Assembly (NCBI RefSeq): GCF_006385175.1
Contig: NZ_VFIY01000005.1
Span: forward strand, 689,501 to 753,500
Direction of reading: 5' to 3'
DNA from: Emcibacter nanhaiensis
Lineage (GTDB): Bacteria; Pseudomonadota; Alphaproteobacteria; Sphingomonadales; Emcibacteraceae
DNA: 64,000 bases
Position numbers and translations under genes: made by a program
Notes under the pieces: generated by a model
The model's input: the letters and a program-made list of their open reading frames with translations, nothing else
Told to the model about the DNA's origin: nothing
Database searches by the model: none
Shown here: in pieces, positions 1 to 9,694 of the stretch
Layout: the number at the start of each line of letters is the position of its first letter
Position numbering within the stretch: position 1 is the first letter of the stretch

Positions 1-1
1 G

Positions 2-1531
2 CAGCGAAAACGTCTTGAAAAAGCCCGGAAATCGGATCGCCCGGTTCATATCATCACCCCGGACGAGGCCCTGGCCAACCAGCACCAGCGCAGCAAGGAG
101 ACGAAGACCTGGCGCTTCAAGGCGGAAAATGTCCGCGATTTTGCCTTTGCCTCCTCCCGCAAGTTTATCTGGGACGCCATGGGATATAAACAGAAGGAAA
201 ACGGCGAGACGGTCATGGCCATGTCCTTCTATCCGGAAGAAGCCAACCCGCTGTGGGGGCTCTATTCCACCCATGCCGTGGCCCATACGCTGCAGGTCTA
301 TAACAAATATGCCCTGGTCTATCCCTATCCGGTGGCCATTTCCGTGCACGGGGCGGTGACCGGCGGCATGGAATATCCCATGATCAGCTTCAACGGCTAC
401 CGGCCGACCAAGCATGACGACGGCACCCGGACCTATGAGCGCAAGACCAAATACGGGCTGATCAGTGTGGTGATCCACGAGGTAGGCCACAATTATTTCC
501 CGATGATCGTCAATTCCGATGAACGGCAGTGGACCTGGATGGACGAAGGCCTCAACACCTTCCTGCAGTATCTGGCGGAACAGGAATGGGAGCAGGACTA
601 TCCCTCCAGACGGGGCGAGCCCTACAAGATTGTCGACTTCATGAAAGGCGACAACCAGGTGCCGATCATGACCAATGCGGAATCCCTGCTGCAAAAGGGC
701 AACAATGCCTATGCCAAGCCGGCGACGGCGCTCAACATCCTGCGCGAATCCATTCTTGGCCGGGAGCTGTTTGATTTTTCCTTCCGGGAATATTCCCGCC
801 GCTGGCAGTTCAAGCGGCCGACTCCGGCCGATTTGTTCCGCACCATGGAGGATGCCTCCGGGGTGGACCTGGACTGGTTCTGGCGTGGCTGGTTCTATAC
901 CACCAACCATGTGGACATTTCGCTGGATAACGTGCGCCACCTGCATCTGGACACCAAGAATCCCGAGGTGGAGCAGGACTGGCTCCGCACGCAGGAGGAA
1001 AAACGCCCGGAAACCCTCAGTGAACAACGCAACAAGGACCTGCCCAAGCGCATAGACCGTTTCAAGGAACTCAGGGATTTCTACAATGAAAATGACGAGT
1101 ACACGGTGACCAACCGCCAACGCAACAATTACCAGACCCTGCTCGGGGAACTGGAAGAGCACGAGCGTAAGCTTCTGGAGGAAAAGTCCCATATCTATAT
1201 GCTGGACCTGACCAACAGGGGCGGCCTGGTGATGCCGGTCTATGCGGAAGTCACCTATGCCGACGGCAAGACCGAGGAATTCCGCTGGGCGGCGGAAATC
1301 TGGCGCAAGAACAACAAGCAGGTCAGCAAGATGATTCTCAGCGACAAGCCGATCGTCTCGGTGCAGCTGGATCCACGCCTGGAGACGGCAGACGTGGATA
1401 CAACCAATAACAGCTTCCCGCGCAAAATCAGTGAGGACAGCCGCTTTGACCTGTTCAAAACCAAGAAGAAGCGCGACATGATGCGGGAAATGCGTGAACC
1501 GCTGGCAACCGGCGGAAAAGAGAAAAAATAA
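2..1531 (+). CDS. M1 family zinc aminopeptidase, C-terminal part (5' end outside window)
   Basis: The frame is already open at base 2, so the start lies upstream and only about 509 C-terminal residues are visible. The zinc site is complete: HEVGH followed 18 residues later by the glutamate of WMDEGL, the HExxH-x18-E signature of gluzincins. A GGMEYP stretch about 40 residues before it matches the substrate-binding GxMEN loop of M1 peptidases. The part after the catalytic domain is rich in charged residues and ends in a lysine-rich tail. The stop TAA shares its last A with the ATG of the next gene, so the two are probably translationally coupled. Family knowledge suggests an aminopeptidase; the substrate cannot be read from sequence. 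Confidence 0.9.
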   Translation, partial: QRKRLEKARKSDRPVHIITPDEALANQHQRSKETKTWRFKAENVRDFAFASSRKFIWDAMGYKQKENGETVMAMSFYPEEANPLWGLYSTHAVAHTLQVYNKYALVYPYPVAISVHGAVTGGMEYPMISFNGYRPTKHDDGTRTYERKTKYGLISVVIHEVGHNYFPMIVNSDERQWTWMDEGLNTFLQYLAEQEWEQDYPSRRGEPYKIVDFMKGDNQVPIMTNAESLLQKGNNAYAKPATALNILRESILGRELFDFSFREYSRRWQFKRPTPADLFRTMEDASGVDLDWFWRGWFYTTNHVDISLDNVRHLHLDTKNPEVEQDWLRTQEEKRPETLSEQRNKDLPKRIDRFKELRDFYNENDEYTVTNRQRNNYQTLLGELEEHERKLLEEKSHIYMLDLTNRGGLVMPVYAEVTYADGKTEEFRWAAEIWRKNNKQVSKMILSDKPIVSVQLDPRLETADVDTTNNSFPRKISEDSRFDLFKTKKKRDMMREMREPLATGGKEKK

Positions 1532-2037
1532 TGCGTCGGCTGCTGCTTTCCCTGATAGCGATCTTGGTGCTGGTTTCCGGCGGCCAGGCGCTGGCGCACC
1601 GCTTTGCGGCCTCCTTCACCGTGGTACAACTGCGCGAAGACAAGGGCGCCATCCAGGTGACGCACCGGCTGTTCACCCATGATGTTGAGGATCTGATCCG
1701 TACCCACAGTGCCGTCGGGGGCGGGGAACTGACCGATGACAATATCTCGTCCTTCCTCAAGGACTATGTCGGCAGCAGTTTCGCCCTCTATGACGGGAAC
1801 GGCGAACGCATCGACCTCAAATGGGTCGGCTATGAGTATACGGTGGAGGATATCCACGTCTACCAGGAGGTGCCCCTGCCGGACGGGCTGAAACAGATTG
1901 GCGTCATTGACCGGATATTGACGGAAACTTTTCCGGACCAGGTTAACCGGGTCAATATCGAAAAAAGCGATAAGGTCCAGACCCTGATCTTCCGCAAGGG
2001 CGACGGTCTTAAAATCGCCGACATTGACAGCAAGTAA
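1531..2037 (+). CDS. Secreted small protein, DUF6702-like
   Basis: A 168-residue protein with a clear signal peptide (MRRLLLSLIAILVLVSGGQA, cleavage near residue 22, just before HRFAAS). The mature part begins with a conserved-looking HRF motif and has the pattern of DUF6702 proteins, small periplasmic or lipoprotein-like proteins often encoded beside M1 peptidases. The family assignment is from memory of the pattern and is moderate. It starts inside the stop of the M1 peptidase gene (TAATG), which supports one operon and a related role. Function unknown. Confidence 0.72.
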   Translation: MRRLLLSLIAILVLVSGGQALAHRFAASFTVVQLREDKGAIQVTHRLFTHDVEDLIRTHSAVGGGELTDDNISSFLKDYVGSSFALYDGNGERIDLKWVGYEYTVEDIHVYQEVPLPDGLKQIGVIDRILTETFPDQVNRVNIEKSDKVQTLIFRKGDGLKIADIDSK

Positions 2038-2099
2038 AAGATAACAATAAAGCGCGCTCGGCGAAGCGTACGCCGGGACAAAAGAGCAAGGAAGTGGAT

Positions 2100-3269
2100 G
2101 TGCGAAAGGGCGGATTGATCCTCCGGGTCTTGTTGGCGATCGGGTTTGCGACCGTGTGCCAGGCGGCGCCGGTGCCGCGCGACAAGCCGATCATTTTCGA
2201 CCATGAAAACCTGCCCGAATTTGCCCGTTCCTTTGACCGGCTTTTCCAGCAGGAACTGGCCCGGGCCAATGTGCCGGGCGGCGCCTATGCCATCGTCAAG
2301 GGCGACAAGATCATCAGCATCCGCGGCTATGGCGTGCGGGAAATGGGCGGGAGTGCCCCGGTCGACGAACATACCGTATTCCGGCTGGCGTCGGTGTCCA
2401 AGACCTTTGCCGCCGGGCTCAGCATGAAACTGGTGCAGGAACATAAATTCTCGCTTGAAGATCATCTGGTGGCCTACATGCCGGAGTTTCGGTTCAAGAC
2501 CGACCATCTGGCCGACCAGGTGCAGCTCAAGCATCTGTTGAGCCATTCGGCGGGCGTTATGCCCAATGCCTATGACAATATGCTGGAGGCCAATGTCCCG
2601 CTGCCGAAAATTGTCACCAGTTTCAACAAGGTGGATCCCATGTGTGATCCCGGACAATGTTACGGCTATCAGAATGTGCTGTATGGCCTGATCGGTCCGG
2701 TGATTGAAAAGACCACCCTGCATACTTATGAAGACCTGATCAACGACAGGATCTTCAAGCCGCTGGACATGGAAAATGCTTCGGTGGGGTTTGACGGCTA
2801 TATGCACAGCAAAAACCGCGCCACCCCGCATGTGAGGACCCGAAAAGGCTGGCTCAAGTCCAGGGTCAAGCCAGCCTATTACGAGGTGTTGCCGGCGGCC
2901 GGGGTCAATGCCAGTGTGTCTGATATGGCCAGCTGGCTGATGGCCCAGCTCGGCCACCGGCCCGATGTATTGCCGCCGCAGGTGCTCAACAGTCTGCAGG
3001 AAAAGCGGATACGCACCAAGAAGGAGCTGCGCCGCCGGGACTGGCGCAGGTATTTGAAGGATGCCTACTATGGACTCGGCTGGCGCATTTATCAGTTTGG
3101 CAAGGAACAGCTGATCTACCACGGCGGCTGGGTTGCCGGCTTCCGGGCCGATGTGGCCTTTTCCCCGAAACGGGATGTGGGGCTGGTGATCCTGCTCAAT
3201 GCGGAGTCCAATGTCATCAACAAGCTCAGCACCCGTTTCTGGTCGGAAATGATGAAAGATCCGATCTGA
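2100..3269 (+). CDS. Serine hydrolase, class C beta-lactamase/esterase fold
   Basis: About 389 residues with an N-terminal signal peptide ending near CQAAP. The three penicillin-binding-type motifs are visible: SxxK as SVSK (nucleophile Ser), YxN as YQN, and HGG as YHGGW near the C terminus. This is the beta-lactamase-related serine hydrolase family (DD-peptidase, esterase or lactamase activity cannot be separated by eye). Two GTG starts are possible, at 2094 and 2100; the AAGGAA ribosome-binding site directly abuts the first, so the second, six bases further on, is preferred. It follows the DUF6702-like gene by about 60 bp and may belong to the same operon. Confidence 0.85.
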   Translation: MRKGGLILRVLLAIGFATVCQAAPVPRDKPIIFDHENLPEFARSFDRLFQQELARANVPGGAYAIVKGDKIISIRGYGVREMGGSAPVDEHTVFRLASVSKTFAAGLSMKLVQEHKFSLEDHLVAYMPEFRFKTDHLADQVQLKHLLSHSAGVMPNAYDNMLEANVPLPKIVTSFNKVDPMCDPGQCYGYQNVLYGLIGPVIEKTTLHTYEDLINDRIFKPLDMENASVGFDGYMHSKNRATPHVRTRKGWLKSRVKPAYYEVLPAAGVNASVSDMASWLMAQLGHRPDVLPPQVLNSLQEKRIRTKKELRRRDWRRYLKDAYYGLGWRIYQFGKEQLIYHGGWVAGFRADVAFSPKRDVGLVILLNAESNVINKLSTRFWSEMMKDPI

Positions 3270-3483
3270 GTCTCTGTACACTTTACCGAGTCTGTGGCAA
3301 TCCGCTTCCCGTATGGCGGTTAACGACTTGTTTCCGCAAAAAATTTTCGGTCCCTGTCCGGGATGACGAAATGACAGAAATCGGCCATTTATGGGACGTG
3401 AGGGAGAATAATCTTCGGTCTGTTGCACCTCTGTCGCAATTTCTTCACTTGACGCTGAACTTTCCATCTCTATATTCCGCTGT

Positions 3484-3531
3484 GGGCTATCCCTCCCCAA
3501 CGAGGGACAGCTATTCTGGAAGGAATAGGAG
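3484..3531 (+). ncRNA. Structured serC leader (candidate alphaproteobacterial serC motif)
   Basis: Two back-to-back hairpins lie immediately before serC. Hairpin 1 pairs 3486-3488 and TCCCTC (3490-3495) with GAGGGA (3502-3507) and 3509-3511, with a 1x1 mismatch and loop CCCAAC. Hairpin 2 pairs CTATTC (3511-3516) with GAATAG (3523-3528), loop TGGAAG. The 3' arm of hairpin 2 runs into the ribosome-binding site AGGAG (3527-3531), nine bases before the serC ATG, so folding could occlude translation initiation. A serC leader motif is known from alphaproteobacteria; its placement fits, but I cannot run the covariance model. Confidence 0.6.
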
Positions 3532-3539
3532 ATATATTT

Positions 3540-4688
3540 ATGAAACCGGAAGTGAAACCAGCGAATCCGCTGTTTTCGTCAGGCCCCTGTGCAAAGCGCC
3601 CGGGCTGGACGTTGGACTCTCTCAAAGACGCCCCCCTGGGACGCTCTCACCGCGCCAAAATCGGCAAATCCAAACTGAAACAAGCAATCGACCGCACCGC
3701 CGAAATCCTCGGTGTGCCCGCCGACTATAAAGTCGGTATCGTGCCCGGCTCCGACACCGGCGCCGTTGAAATGGCGCTCTGGTCCATGCTTGGCGCCCGC
3801 GGCGTTGACATGCTGGCCTGGGAAAGTTTCGGTTCCGGTTGGGTTACCGATGTGACCAAACAGCTTAAACTTGATGACGTCCGTATTATGGAAGCCCCTT
3901 ATGGCGAGCTCCCGGACCTCAGCAAAGTCGATCCCGCCCGCGATGTGGTCTTTACCTGGAACGGCACCACGTCCGGCGTGAAAGTGCCGAACGGTGACTG
4001 GATTTCCGATGATCGTGCCGGACTGACCATTTGTGACGCCACTTCTGCAGCCTTCGCCATGGATCTGCCATGGGAGAAACTGGACGTGGTCACCTTCAGC
4101 TGGCAGAAAGTGCTCGGCGGCGAAGGCGCCCACGGCGTGATCATCCTGTCACCCCGTGCGGTCGAACGGCTCGAAAGCTTTACCCCGAACCGGCCGCTGC
4201 CGAAAATCTTCCGCCTCACCAAGGGCGGCAAACTGATCGACGGCATCTTCACCGGTGCAACCATCAACACACCTTCCATGCTTTGCGTGGAGGACTATCT
4301 GGACGCCCTGAACTGGGCGGAAAGTGTCGGCGGACTTCAGGGCATGATCAAACGCTCCGAAGCCAATCTGGCCGTTCTCAGGGCCTGGGTTGAAAAGTCC
4401 GACAATGTGGCCTTTCTGGCCAAGGACCCTGCAACCGTGTCCAATACCTCTGTCTGTCTGAATATCACAGCGCCCTGGTTTACTGCGCTGTCAGAGGACG
4501 ATCAGGCAGCCGCCGCCAAGAAAGTCGTGGCGCTGCTGGATGACGAAGGCGCTGCCTATGACATTGGTGCCTACCGCGATGCGCCGGCCGGCCTGCGCAT
4601 CTGGGCAGGCTCCACCATCGAAACAGCTGACCTTGAGAAGCTGGTTCCCTGGGTGGAATGGGCGCTCGAGGAAGTCAAGGCTTCCTAA
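3540..4688 (+). CDS. serC: Phosphoserine aminotransferase
   Basis: A 382-residue class V PLP aminotransferase converting 3-phosphohydroxypyruvate and glutamate to O-phosphoserine, the second step of serine synthesis; also used in pyridoxal phosphate synthesis. The PLP lysine is K190 in the stretch [15 protein letters not shown]. The opening [17 protein letters not shown] is typical of the alphaproteobacterial SerC branch. The start is supported by AGGAG nine bases upstream, which overlaps a leader hairpin (3484-3531). serA follows after 86 bp, in the expected pathway pair. Confidence 0.95.
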   Translation: MKPEVKPANPLFSSGPCAKRPGWTLDSLKDAPLGRSHRAKIGKSKLKQAIDRTAEILGVPADYKVGIVPGSDTGAVEMALWSMLGARGVDMLAWESFGSGWVTDVTKQLKLDDVRIMEAPYGELPDLSKVDPARDVVFTWNGTTSGVKVPNGDWISDDRAGLTICDATSAAFAMDLPWEKLDVVTFSWQKVLGGEGAHGVIILSPRAVERLESFTPNRPLPKIFRLTKGGKLIDGIFTGATINTPSMLCVEDYLDALNWAESVGGLQGMIKRSEANLAVLRAWVEKSDNVAFLAKDPATVSNTSVCLNITAPWFTALSEDDQAAAAKKVVALLDDEGAAYDIGAYRDAPAGLRIWAGSTIETADLEKLVPWVEWALEEVKAS

Positions 4689-4706
4689 GTCTGACATGAT
4701 GAACAG

Positions 4707-4734
4707 GCGGATGCCGCCAACGACCGGCATCCGC
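4707..4734 (+). other. Intercistronic hairpin between serC and serA
   Basis: A perfect 10-bp stem, GCGGATGCCG (4707-4716) with CGGCATCCGC (4725-4734), closes an 8-base loop CCAACGAC. No run of T follows, so it is not a standard intrinsic terminator; it more likely sets mRNA stability or differential expression between serC and serA. The loop shares the heptamer CCAACGA with the first hairpin of the serC leader. Confidence 0.65.
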
Positions 4735-4774
4735 ACACAAAGTCTCCGAACAGATAGAATTTTGAAAGGTATTT

Positions 4775-6355
4775 ATGATGGTTAAGGTCCTGATTTCAGA
4801 TAAACTGAGCCCCCTTGCCAAGGAAATTTTTGAAAAACGCGGTATCCAGACTGACCAGATCGTCGGCATGACGCCGGAAGAACTGATTGCCAAGATCCCC
4901 GAATATGATGGCCTGGCTATCCGCTCCGCCACCAAGGTGACACCGGAAGTTCTGGCTGCTGCCGAAAACCTGAAAGTGGTCGGTCGCGCCGGTATCGGTG
5001 TGGACAATGTGGACATCAAGGCCGCAACCGCCAACGGTGTGGTGGTCATGAACACGCCGTTCGGCAACAGCATCACCACGGCGGAACATGCCATCGCCAT
5101 GATGTTCGCCGTCGCCCGCCAGATCCCGCAGGCCAATGAATCGACCCACGCCGGCAAATGGGAAAAGTCAAAATTCATGGGTGTGGAGCTGACCTCCAAG
5201 ACCCTCGGCGTGATCGGCTGCGGCAATATCGGCGCCATCGCTGCCGACCGGGCCCTTGGCCTGAAAATGAAAGTGGTGGCCTTTGACCCGTTCCTGTCCC
5301 AGGAGCGGGCTGAAGAAATCGGCGTTGAAAAAGTTGAGCTGGATGAACTGTTGTCCCGGGCCGACTTCATCACCCTGCATACGCCGCTGACCGACAGTAC
5401 CCGCGGCATCATCGGCAAGGACGCCTTTGCTAAAATGAAAGACGGTGTGCGCATCATCAACTGTGCCCGCGGCGGCCTGATTGACGAGGAAGCCCTCAAG
5501 GAAGCACTCGACAGCGGCAAGGTTGCCGGTGCCGCCCTCGACGTGTTTGCCGTTGAGCCGGCCAAGGAAAATGCCCTGTTCGGTCACGAGAAAGTGGTGG
5601 CGACGCCGCATCTCGGCGCCTCCACCACCGAGGCTCAGGTCAATGTAGCGGTCCAGGTTGCGGAACAGATGGCCGATTATCTTCTGGACGGCGCTGTGAC
5701 GAACGCACTCAACATGCCGTCTGTATCTGCTGAAGAGGCGACCCGCCTGAACCCCTATATGAAGCTCGCGGGTGAACTGGGCAGCTTTGCCGGTCAGCTC
5801 ACTGAGAATGCCCTGCAGAAAATCCAGATCGAATATCAGGGCGATGTGACCGAACTCAATATCCGTCCGCTGACCGCCATTGTGGTCGAAGGTCTGTTGC
5901 AGCCGCTGATGGACAGCGTCAACATGGTCAACGCCATGGCCATCGCCAAGGAGCGTGACATCGAGATCATCGAGAGTAAAAACGAAGGTGAAGGCGATTA
6001 CCACACTATGATCAAGGTCAGCGTTACCACCGACAAGCAGACCCGCTCTGTGGCCGGCACCCTGTTCGCCGATCGCCGCCCGCGTATTGTCGAAGTAAAG
6101 GATATCCGCCTCGAAGCGGAGCTGTCCCATGATATGCTTTATGTCACCAACGAGGATCTGCCCGGATTTATCGGCGCCCTTGGTACGGTGCTTGGGGATG
6201 CCGGACTGAATATTGCTACCTTCAGTCTTGGTCGCGCCGCAGAAGGCGGGGAAGCCATTGCCCTGGTCTCCATTGACCAGCCGGCTTCCGACGAAGTGCT
6301 GGCGAAGGTGCAGGCATTGCCCCATGTGCGTCAGGTCAAGGCACTCAAATTTTAA
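4775..6355 (+). CDS. serA: D-3-phosphoglycerate dehydrogenase
   Basis: A 526-residue long-form enzyme that oxidises 3-phosphoglycerate with NAD+, the committed step of serine synthesis. Domains in order: substrate domain, Rossmann NAD domain with GCGNIG (148-153), catalytic R232 (NCARGG), E261 and H279 (ATPHLG), an intervening allosteric substrate-binding domain (about 320-450), and a C-terminal ACT domain (about 455-526) of the type that binds serine. ATG codons at 4775 and 4778 are both possible; GAAAGGT stands just upstream. An intrinsic terminator follows, closing a serC-serA operon. Confidence 0.96.
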   Translation: MMVKVLISDKLSPLAKEIFEKRGIQTDQIVGMTPEELIAKIPEYDGLAIRSATKVTPEVLAAAENLKVVGRAGIGVDNVDIKAATANGVVVMNTPFGNSITTAEHAIAMMFAVARQIPQANESTHAGKWEKSKFMGVELTSKTLGVIGCGNIGAIAADRALGLKMKVVAFDPFLSQERAEEIGVEKVELDELLSRADFITLHTPLTDSTRGIIGKDAFAKMKDGVRIINCARGGLIDEEALKEALDSGKVAGAALDVFAVEPAKENALFGHEKVVATPHLGASTTEAQVNVAVQVAEQMADYLLDGAVTNALNMPSVSAEEATRLNPYMKLAGELGSFAGQLTENALQKIQIEYQGDVTELNIRPLTAIVVEGLLQPLMDSVNMVNAMAIAKERDIEIIESKNEGEGDYHTMIKVSVTTDKQTRSVAGTLFADRRPRIVEVKDIRLEAELSHDMLYVTNEDLPGFIGALGTVLGDAGLNIATFSLGRAAEGGEAIALVSIDQPASDEVLAKVQALPHVRQVKALKF

Positions 6356-6397
6356 GGTTTTACAACACGGGTTAATTTAACCTGTATCCATAAACTG

Positions 6398-6427
6398 AGG
6401 AGGTCATGTCCTGGCCTCCTTTTTTTG
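6398..6427 (+). terminator. Intrinsic terminator of serC-serA
   Basis: Stem AGGAGGT (6398-6404) pairs with GCCTCCT (6414-6420), one wobble pair, followed at once by six T. It sits about 40 bases after the serA stop. Confidence 0.8.
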
Positions 6428-6822
6428 TTTGCCGGCCTGCTTTTCGGGGTGACGGTGCCGAGTGAGTTCAGGAAAAGTCCTGTTTGTGGGCGAGAAAATC
6501 GAATTCTTGATAAAATTAATATTTTGTTCACCACTATAGCGCGAGAATGAAGTGAATATTCCGGGTTTTGGCGCTAAAAAAAATGGAAGATAATTTTCTA
6601 AAGTGCTAGTCTGGGCAGAGATTTTCAAGGTTTGTTTAGTTGATGCTTACTCAGTGCTTTTAAACATACGCTAATGCAACTTGACATTGTGGATGGGGCA
6701 TACTGTGTATAAATCATCAATTAGTTAAGGGTTTTCGGCGTGGGGAGCGGTTTAAACAGAATTTCCGACAGACAGGACGTCAGCCAGAAGAGCGAGGACG
6801 CTGATTTCGAGGAGAACTACGG
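6428..6822 (+). promoter_or_regulatory. Non-coding region before the histidine kinase, with a candidate promoter
   Basis: Nearly 400 bases, noticeably A+T-rich, without a credible gene. TTGACA at 6681-6686 is a good -35 element; the matching -10 is imperfect (TGTATA at 6706-6711 with a 19-base gap, or TACTGT at 14). No other repeat or conserved element was recognised. Confidence 0.35.
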
Positions 6823-8373
6823 ATGAGGCCGTTGCCGTCAAAGAGCCTGTCATTCAGATTGGCCAAGATCGGTGTGTTTCTGGCGTTCCTGGTGGGGATC
6901 GTGCTGTCGGGGGTACAGGTCTATTTGGACTTTCTGGATGAAGACAGCTATCTGGAAAAACGGATGGGCGACATCCTGCAGGTTGCCGAAAAGCCTGCGG
7001 CCCGGGCGGTCTATATTATTGACCCTGCTTTGGCAAACCATGTTCTTGACGGTCTGTTCGTCTATGAATTTGTTCAGGAAGCAACTATCAGGGATGACCT
7101 GGGGCAGGTTCTCGCCAGCAAGTCGCGGGAACATATCCCAAGCTCTACCAAGTGGCTTACCAGCCGTATTTCCGGTGTCAATGAAGTATATTCAAGAACA
7201 CTGGCGGTGATGAGCGATGCAACAGTCGGGGCCGGCCGGATCGATATCACGATTAACCGGGATGTGGCACTGGCGGGTTTTTATGACCGTGCTGTCCTTG
7301 TCTTCTTTACCGGTATTGTCCGGAACCTGCTTCTCGTGTTTCTGCTGTACCTGGCCTACTATTTTGTCATTACCAAACCGCTGAATCTTTTTGTTCGCAA
7401 GATTGCCTCAATTGATCCGGAAAATTCGGATGAAAATCCGGTTGAAATACCGCCGGGCCATGAAAATGACGAGCTGGGCTGGCTGGCCCGAACCTTTAAT
7501 GGCTTTTCCAATGCTATTGTCGTCCATTTCCGCAAACTCAAGAAAACCCAGGATGAGCTTTCCTTCGCCAGGGATGAATTGATCAAGGAACTGGAGGCTC
7601 ACAAGGAGACGGCAGAGCATCTTGTGGAGATGAGGATTCAGGCGGACAATGCCAACCGGGCAAAATCGGCCTTTTTGGCCAATATGAGCCATGAACTGCG
7701 CACACCGCTCAATGCGATTATCGGTTTCGCCTCCCTCATGTCCAGCGAGGCCAAGGGGCCGGTCGGAAACAAGGATTATCTCGGATATCTCAAGGATATC
7801 GAGGAGGCCGGGACCAAGCTGACGGATCAGCTGGGGCAATTACTTGACCTGTCCAGGATTGAGTCCGGCGAATTCACGCTGAAGGAAAGCGAATTCCGGA
7901 TCGCTGACCTCATTGACAACAGCCTGCAGATGTTTCAGGCGGAAATGGACGAAAAGAAACTGGTCCTGAAAAAACAGATCGATGACGGGCTCGGGGAAGT
8001 CACTGCCGACAGGCGCCGGATGCGCCAGGTGTTGGACAATCTGATTTCCAACGCCATTAAGTTTTCCCACAAGGGTGGCGAGGTCATTCTTGCCGCCCAC
8101 AAAGATTCCGAAGGCGGCCTGCTGATTGAAATTAAGGATTTTGGCGTCGGCATGCCGGAAGAGAGCATTCCCCGTATGCTGGAACCCTTTGTCCAGGCGG
8201 AGAGCAGATACAACAAATCGTTCCAGGGGGCGGGCCTCGGGCTGTCCCTGTCCAACCTGCTGGTCAAAATGCATGGCGGCAAGGTCTGGATCGAAAGTGA
8301 AACCGGCAAGGGAACCACGGTTTCTGTCCGCTTGCCGGAAAAACGGTTCGTCAACCTGTCGGAGATGAGCTGA
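6823..8373 (+). CDS. Membrane sensor histidine kinase
   Basis: 516 residues: TM1 about 16-36, periplasmic sensor domain about 37-155, TM2 about 158-183, HAMP-like linker about 184-240, coiled coil, HisKA domain with phospho-acceptor H290 in SHELRTPLNAIIGF, and a HATPase domain with N-box (DNLISNAIKFSH, around 405-416), G1 (DFGVGMP) and G2 (GAGLGLSLSN). It autophosphorylates and passes phosphate to a response regulator, but no regulator gene is adjacent, so it is an orphan kinase. The HisKA/ATPase part resembles the PleC/DivJ-like kinases of alphaproteobacteria; a cell-cycle role is only a guess. ATG follows GAGGAG. Confidence 0.92.
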   Translation: MRPLPSKSLSFRLAKIGVFLAFLVGIVLSGVQVYLDFLDEDSYLEKRMGDILQVAEKPAARAVYIIDPALANHVLDGLFVYEFVQEATIRDDLGQVLASKSREHIPSSTKWLTSRISGVNEVYSRTLAVMSDATVGAGRIDITINRDVALAGFYDRAVLVFFTGIVRNLLLVFLLYLAYYFVITKPLNLFVRKIASIDPENSDENPVEIPPGHENDELGWLARTFNGFSNAIVVHFRKLKKTQDELSFARDELIKELEAHKETAEHLVEMRIQADNANRAKSAFLANMSHELRTPLNAIIGFASLMSSEAKGPVGNKDYLGYLKDIEEAGTKLTDQLGQLLDLSRIESGEFTLKESEFRIADLIDNSLQMFQAEMDEKKLVLKKQIDDGLGEVTADRRRMRQVLDNLISNAIKFSHKGGEVILAAHKDSEGGLLIEIKDFGVGMPEESIPRMLEPFVQAESRYNKSFQGAGLGLSLSNLLVKMHGGKVWIESETGKGTTVSVRLPEKRFVNLSEMS

Positions 8374-8510
8374 GCCCCGGGCGGCAAGGGGACGCAGATT
8401 CCGCAAGCGCTGTGGATTTTCCTCTTTAGATTCCAAATTCAGGGTGATATAAGCACGGCGGTGCCCCGGGGATAGATGGATATCCCGAAAGAAAATCTTG
8501 GATTGCGCAT

Positions 8511-9662
8511 ATGCTTGAACCAAATGACAAAGCCCTTCTGCCTGAGGGGCTGCACGACACTCTCGCCAACGACGCGGAATATGAAGCGGTAACCGTCAAC
8601 CGGTTGCTGGACAGCTTCGCCGCCCAGGGCTATGCCCGGGTCGAGCCGCCACTGGTTGAGTTTGAGGAAAGCCTGCTCAGCGGCCCCGGCGCCGCCCAGT
8701 CCCGGCATATGTTCCGGGTCATGGATCCGGCGTCCCAGCGCATGATGGGGGTGCGCACCGATATCACCGGCCAGGTCGCCCGCATTGCCCGCACCCGCTT
8801 GAAGAATTCGCCCCGCCCGTTGCGGCTGTCCTATGCCGGACAGGTGCTGCGCATCAAGGGGACCATGCTGCGTCCCGAACGGCAGTTCGTGCAGACCGGC
8901 GTGGAGCTGATCGGCTCGGACAGTTTCCAGGCCTATGTGGAAGTGATCCTGCTGGCCCATGACGCCCTGACGTCAGTGGGGGTCGGGGACCTGAGCCTGG
9001 ACCTCTCCCTGCCGTTGCTGGTGCCGGCCATCTGCGACGGCCTCGCCATTGACGAAGAGACCACCCGCATCGTCCGTGAGGCGCTCAACGCCCGCGATGT
9101 GGGCGAACTGGAAAATGTTGAAGGTGCCATCGGTGAAATCGCCCGCCAGCTGCTCAGCGCTGCCGGCCGCGCCGACAAGGCGCTGGACATTCTCGACGGC
9201 CTCAAGCTGCCGGAACAAGCCCGCAACATGTGCGACGAACTGGCCCAGGTGGTCTCAATCCTCGCCGATGTGGCCCCGGGCCTGCATGTCACGGTGGATC
9301 CGGGCGAATACCAGGGTCTTGAGTTCCAGACCGGCATCGGCTTTACCTATTTTGCCAAGGGCGTGCGCGGCGAACTGGGGCGCGGCGGCCGGTATGAGGC
9401 CAATGCGGAAATGGACCAGGGTGAAGCCGCTACCGGCTTTTCGCTCTATCTCGACAGCCTGATGCGGGCGCTGCCGGAAGCGCCGGCACCGGAGACCATT
9501 TATGTGCCGTTCGGCACCGATCTGGCGGAACTGCCGCCGTTGCGCGAACAGGGCTATCGCACCGTGCAGGGGCTCGAGCCCGCCAATGATGCCGGGGCGG
9601 AAGCCCGGCGGCTCGGTTGCCGCCATCTGTGGCAGAACGGCAAAATCAGTCCGCTGGGCTAG
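8511..9662 (+). CDS. hisZ: ATP phosphoribosyltransferase regulatory subunit
   Basis: A 383-residue HisRS-like protein without an anticodon-binding domain. The visible class II synthetase core includes FRVMDPASQRMMGVRTDIT and the C-terminal GRGGRYE motif. HisZ partners the short form of HisG to start histidine synthesis and mediates feedback inhibition. It stands directly before purA (32-base gap), an arrangement frequent in alphaproteobacteria; both pathways draw on purine and PRPP metabolism. hisG itself is not in the window. Confidence 0.92.
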   Translation: MLEPNDKALLPEGLHDTLANDAEYEAVTVNRLLDSFAAQGYARVEPPLVEFEESLLSGPGAAQSRHMFRVMDPASQRMMGVRTDITGQVARIARTRLKNSPRPLRLSYAGQVLRIKGTMLRPERQFVQTGVELIGSDSFQAYVEVILLAHDALTSVGVGDLSLDLSLPLLVPAICDGLAIDEETTRIVREALNARDVGELENVEGAIGEIARQLLSAAGRADKALDILDGLKLPEQARNMCDELAQVVSILADVAPGLHVTVDPGEYQGLEFQTGIGFTYFAKGVRGELGRGGRYEANAEMDQGEAATGFSLYLDSLMRALPEAPAPETIYVPFGTDLAELPPLREQGYRTVQGLEPANDAGAEARRLGCRHLWQNGKISPLG

Positions 9663-9694
9663 AATTTAAATTGAAGACAGTGAAAGGTTAAGAC

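Noticed and set aside
1860-3500. 546-codon open frame on the minus strand
   Set aside because: Antisense over the beta-lactamase-fold gene, which has all its motifs; the shadow has none.
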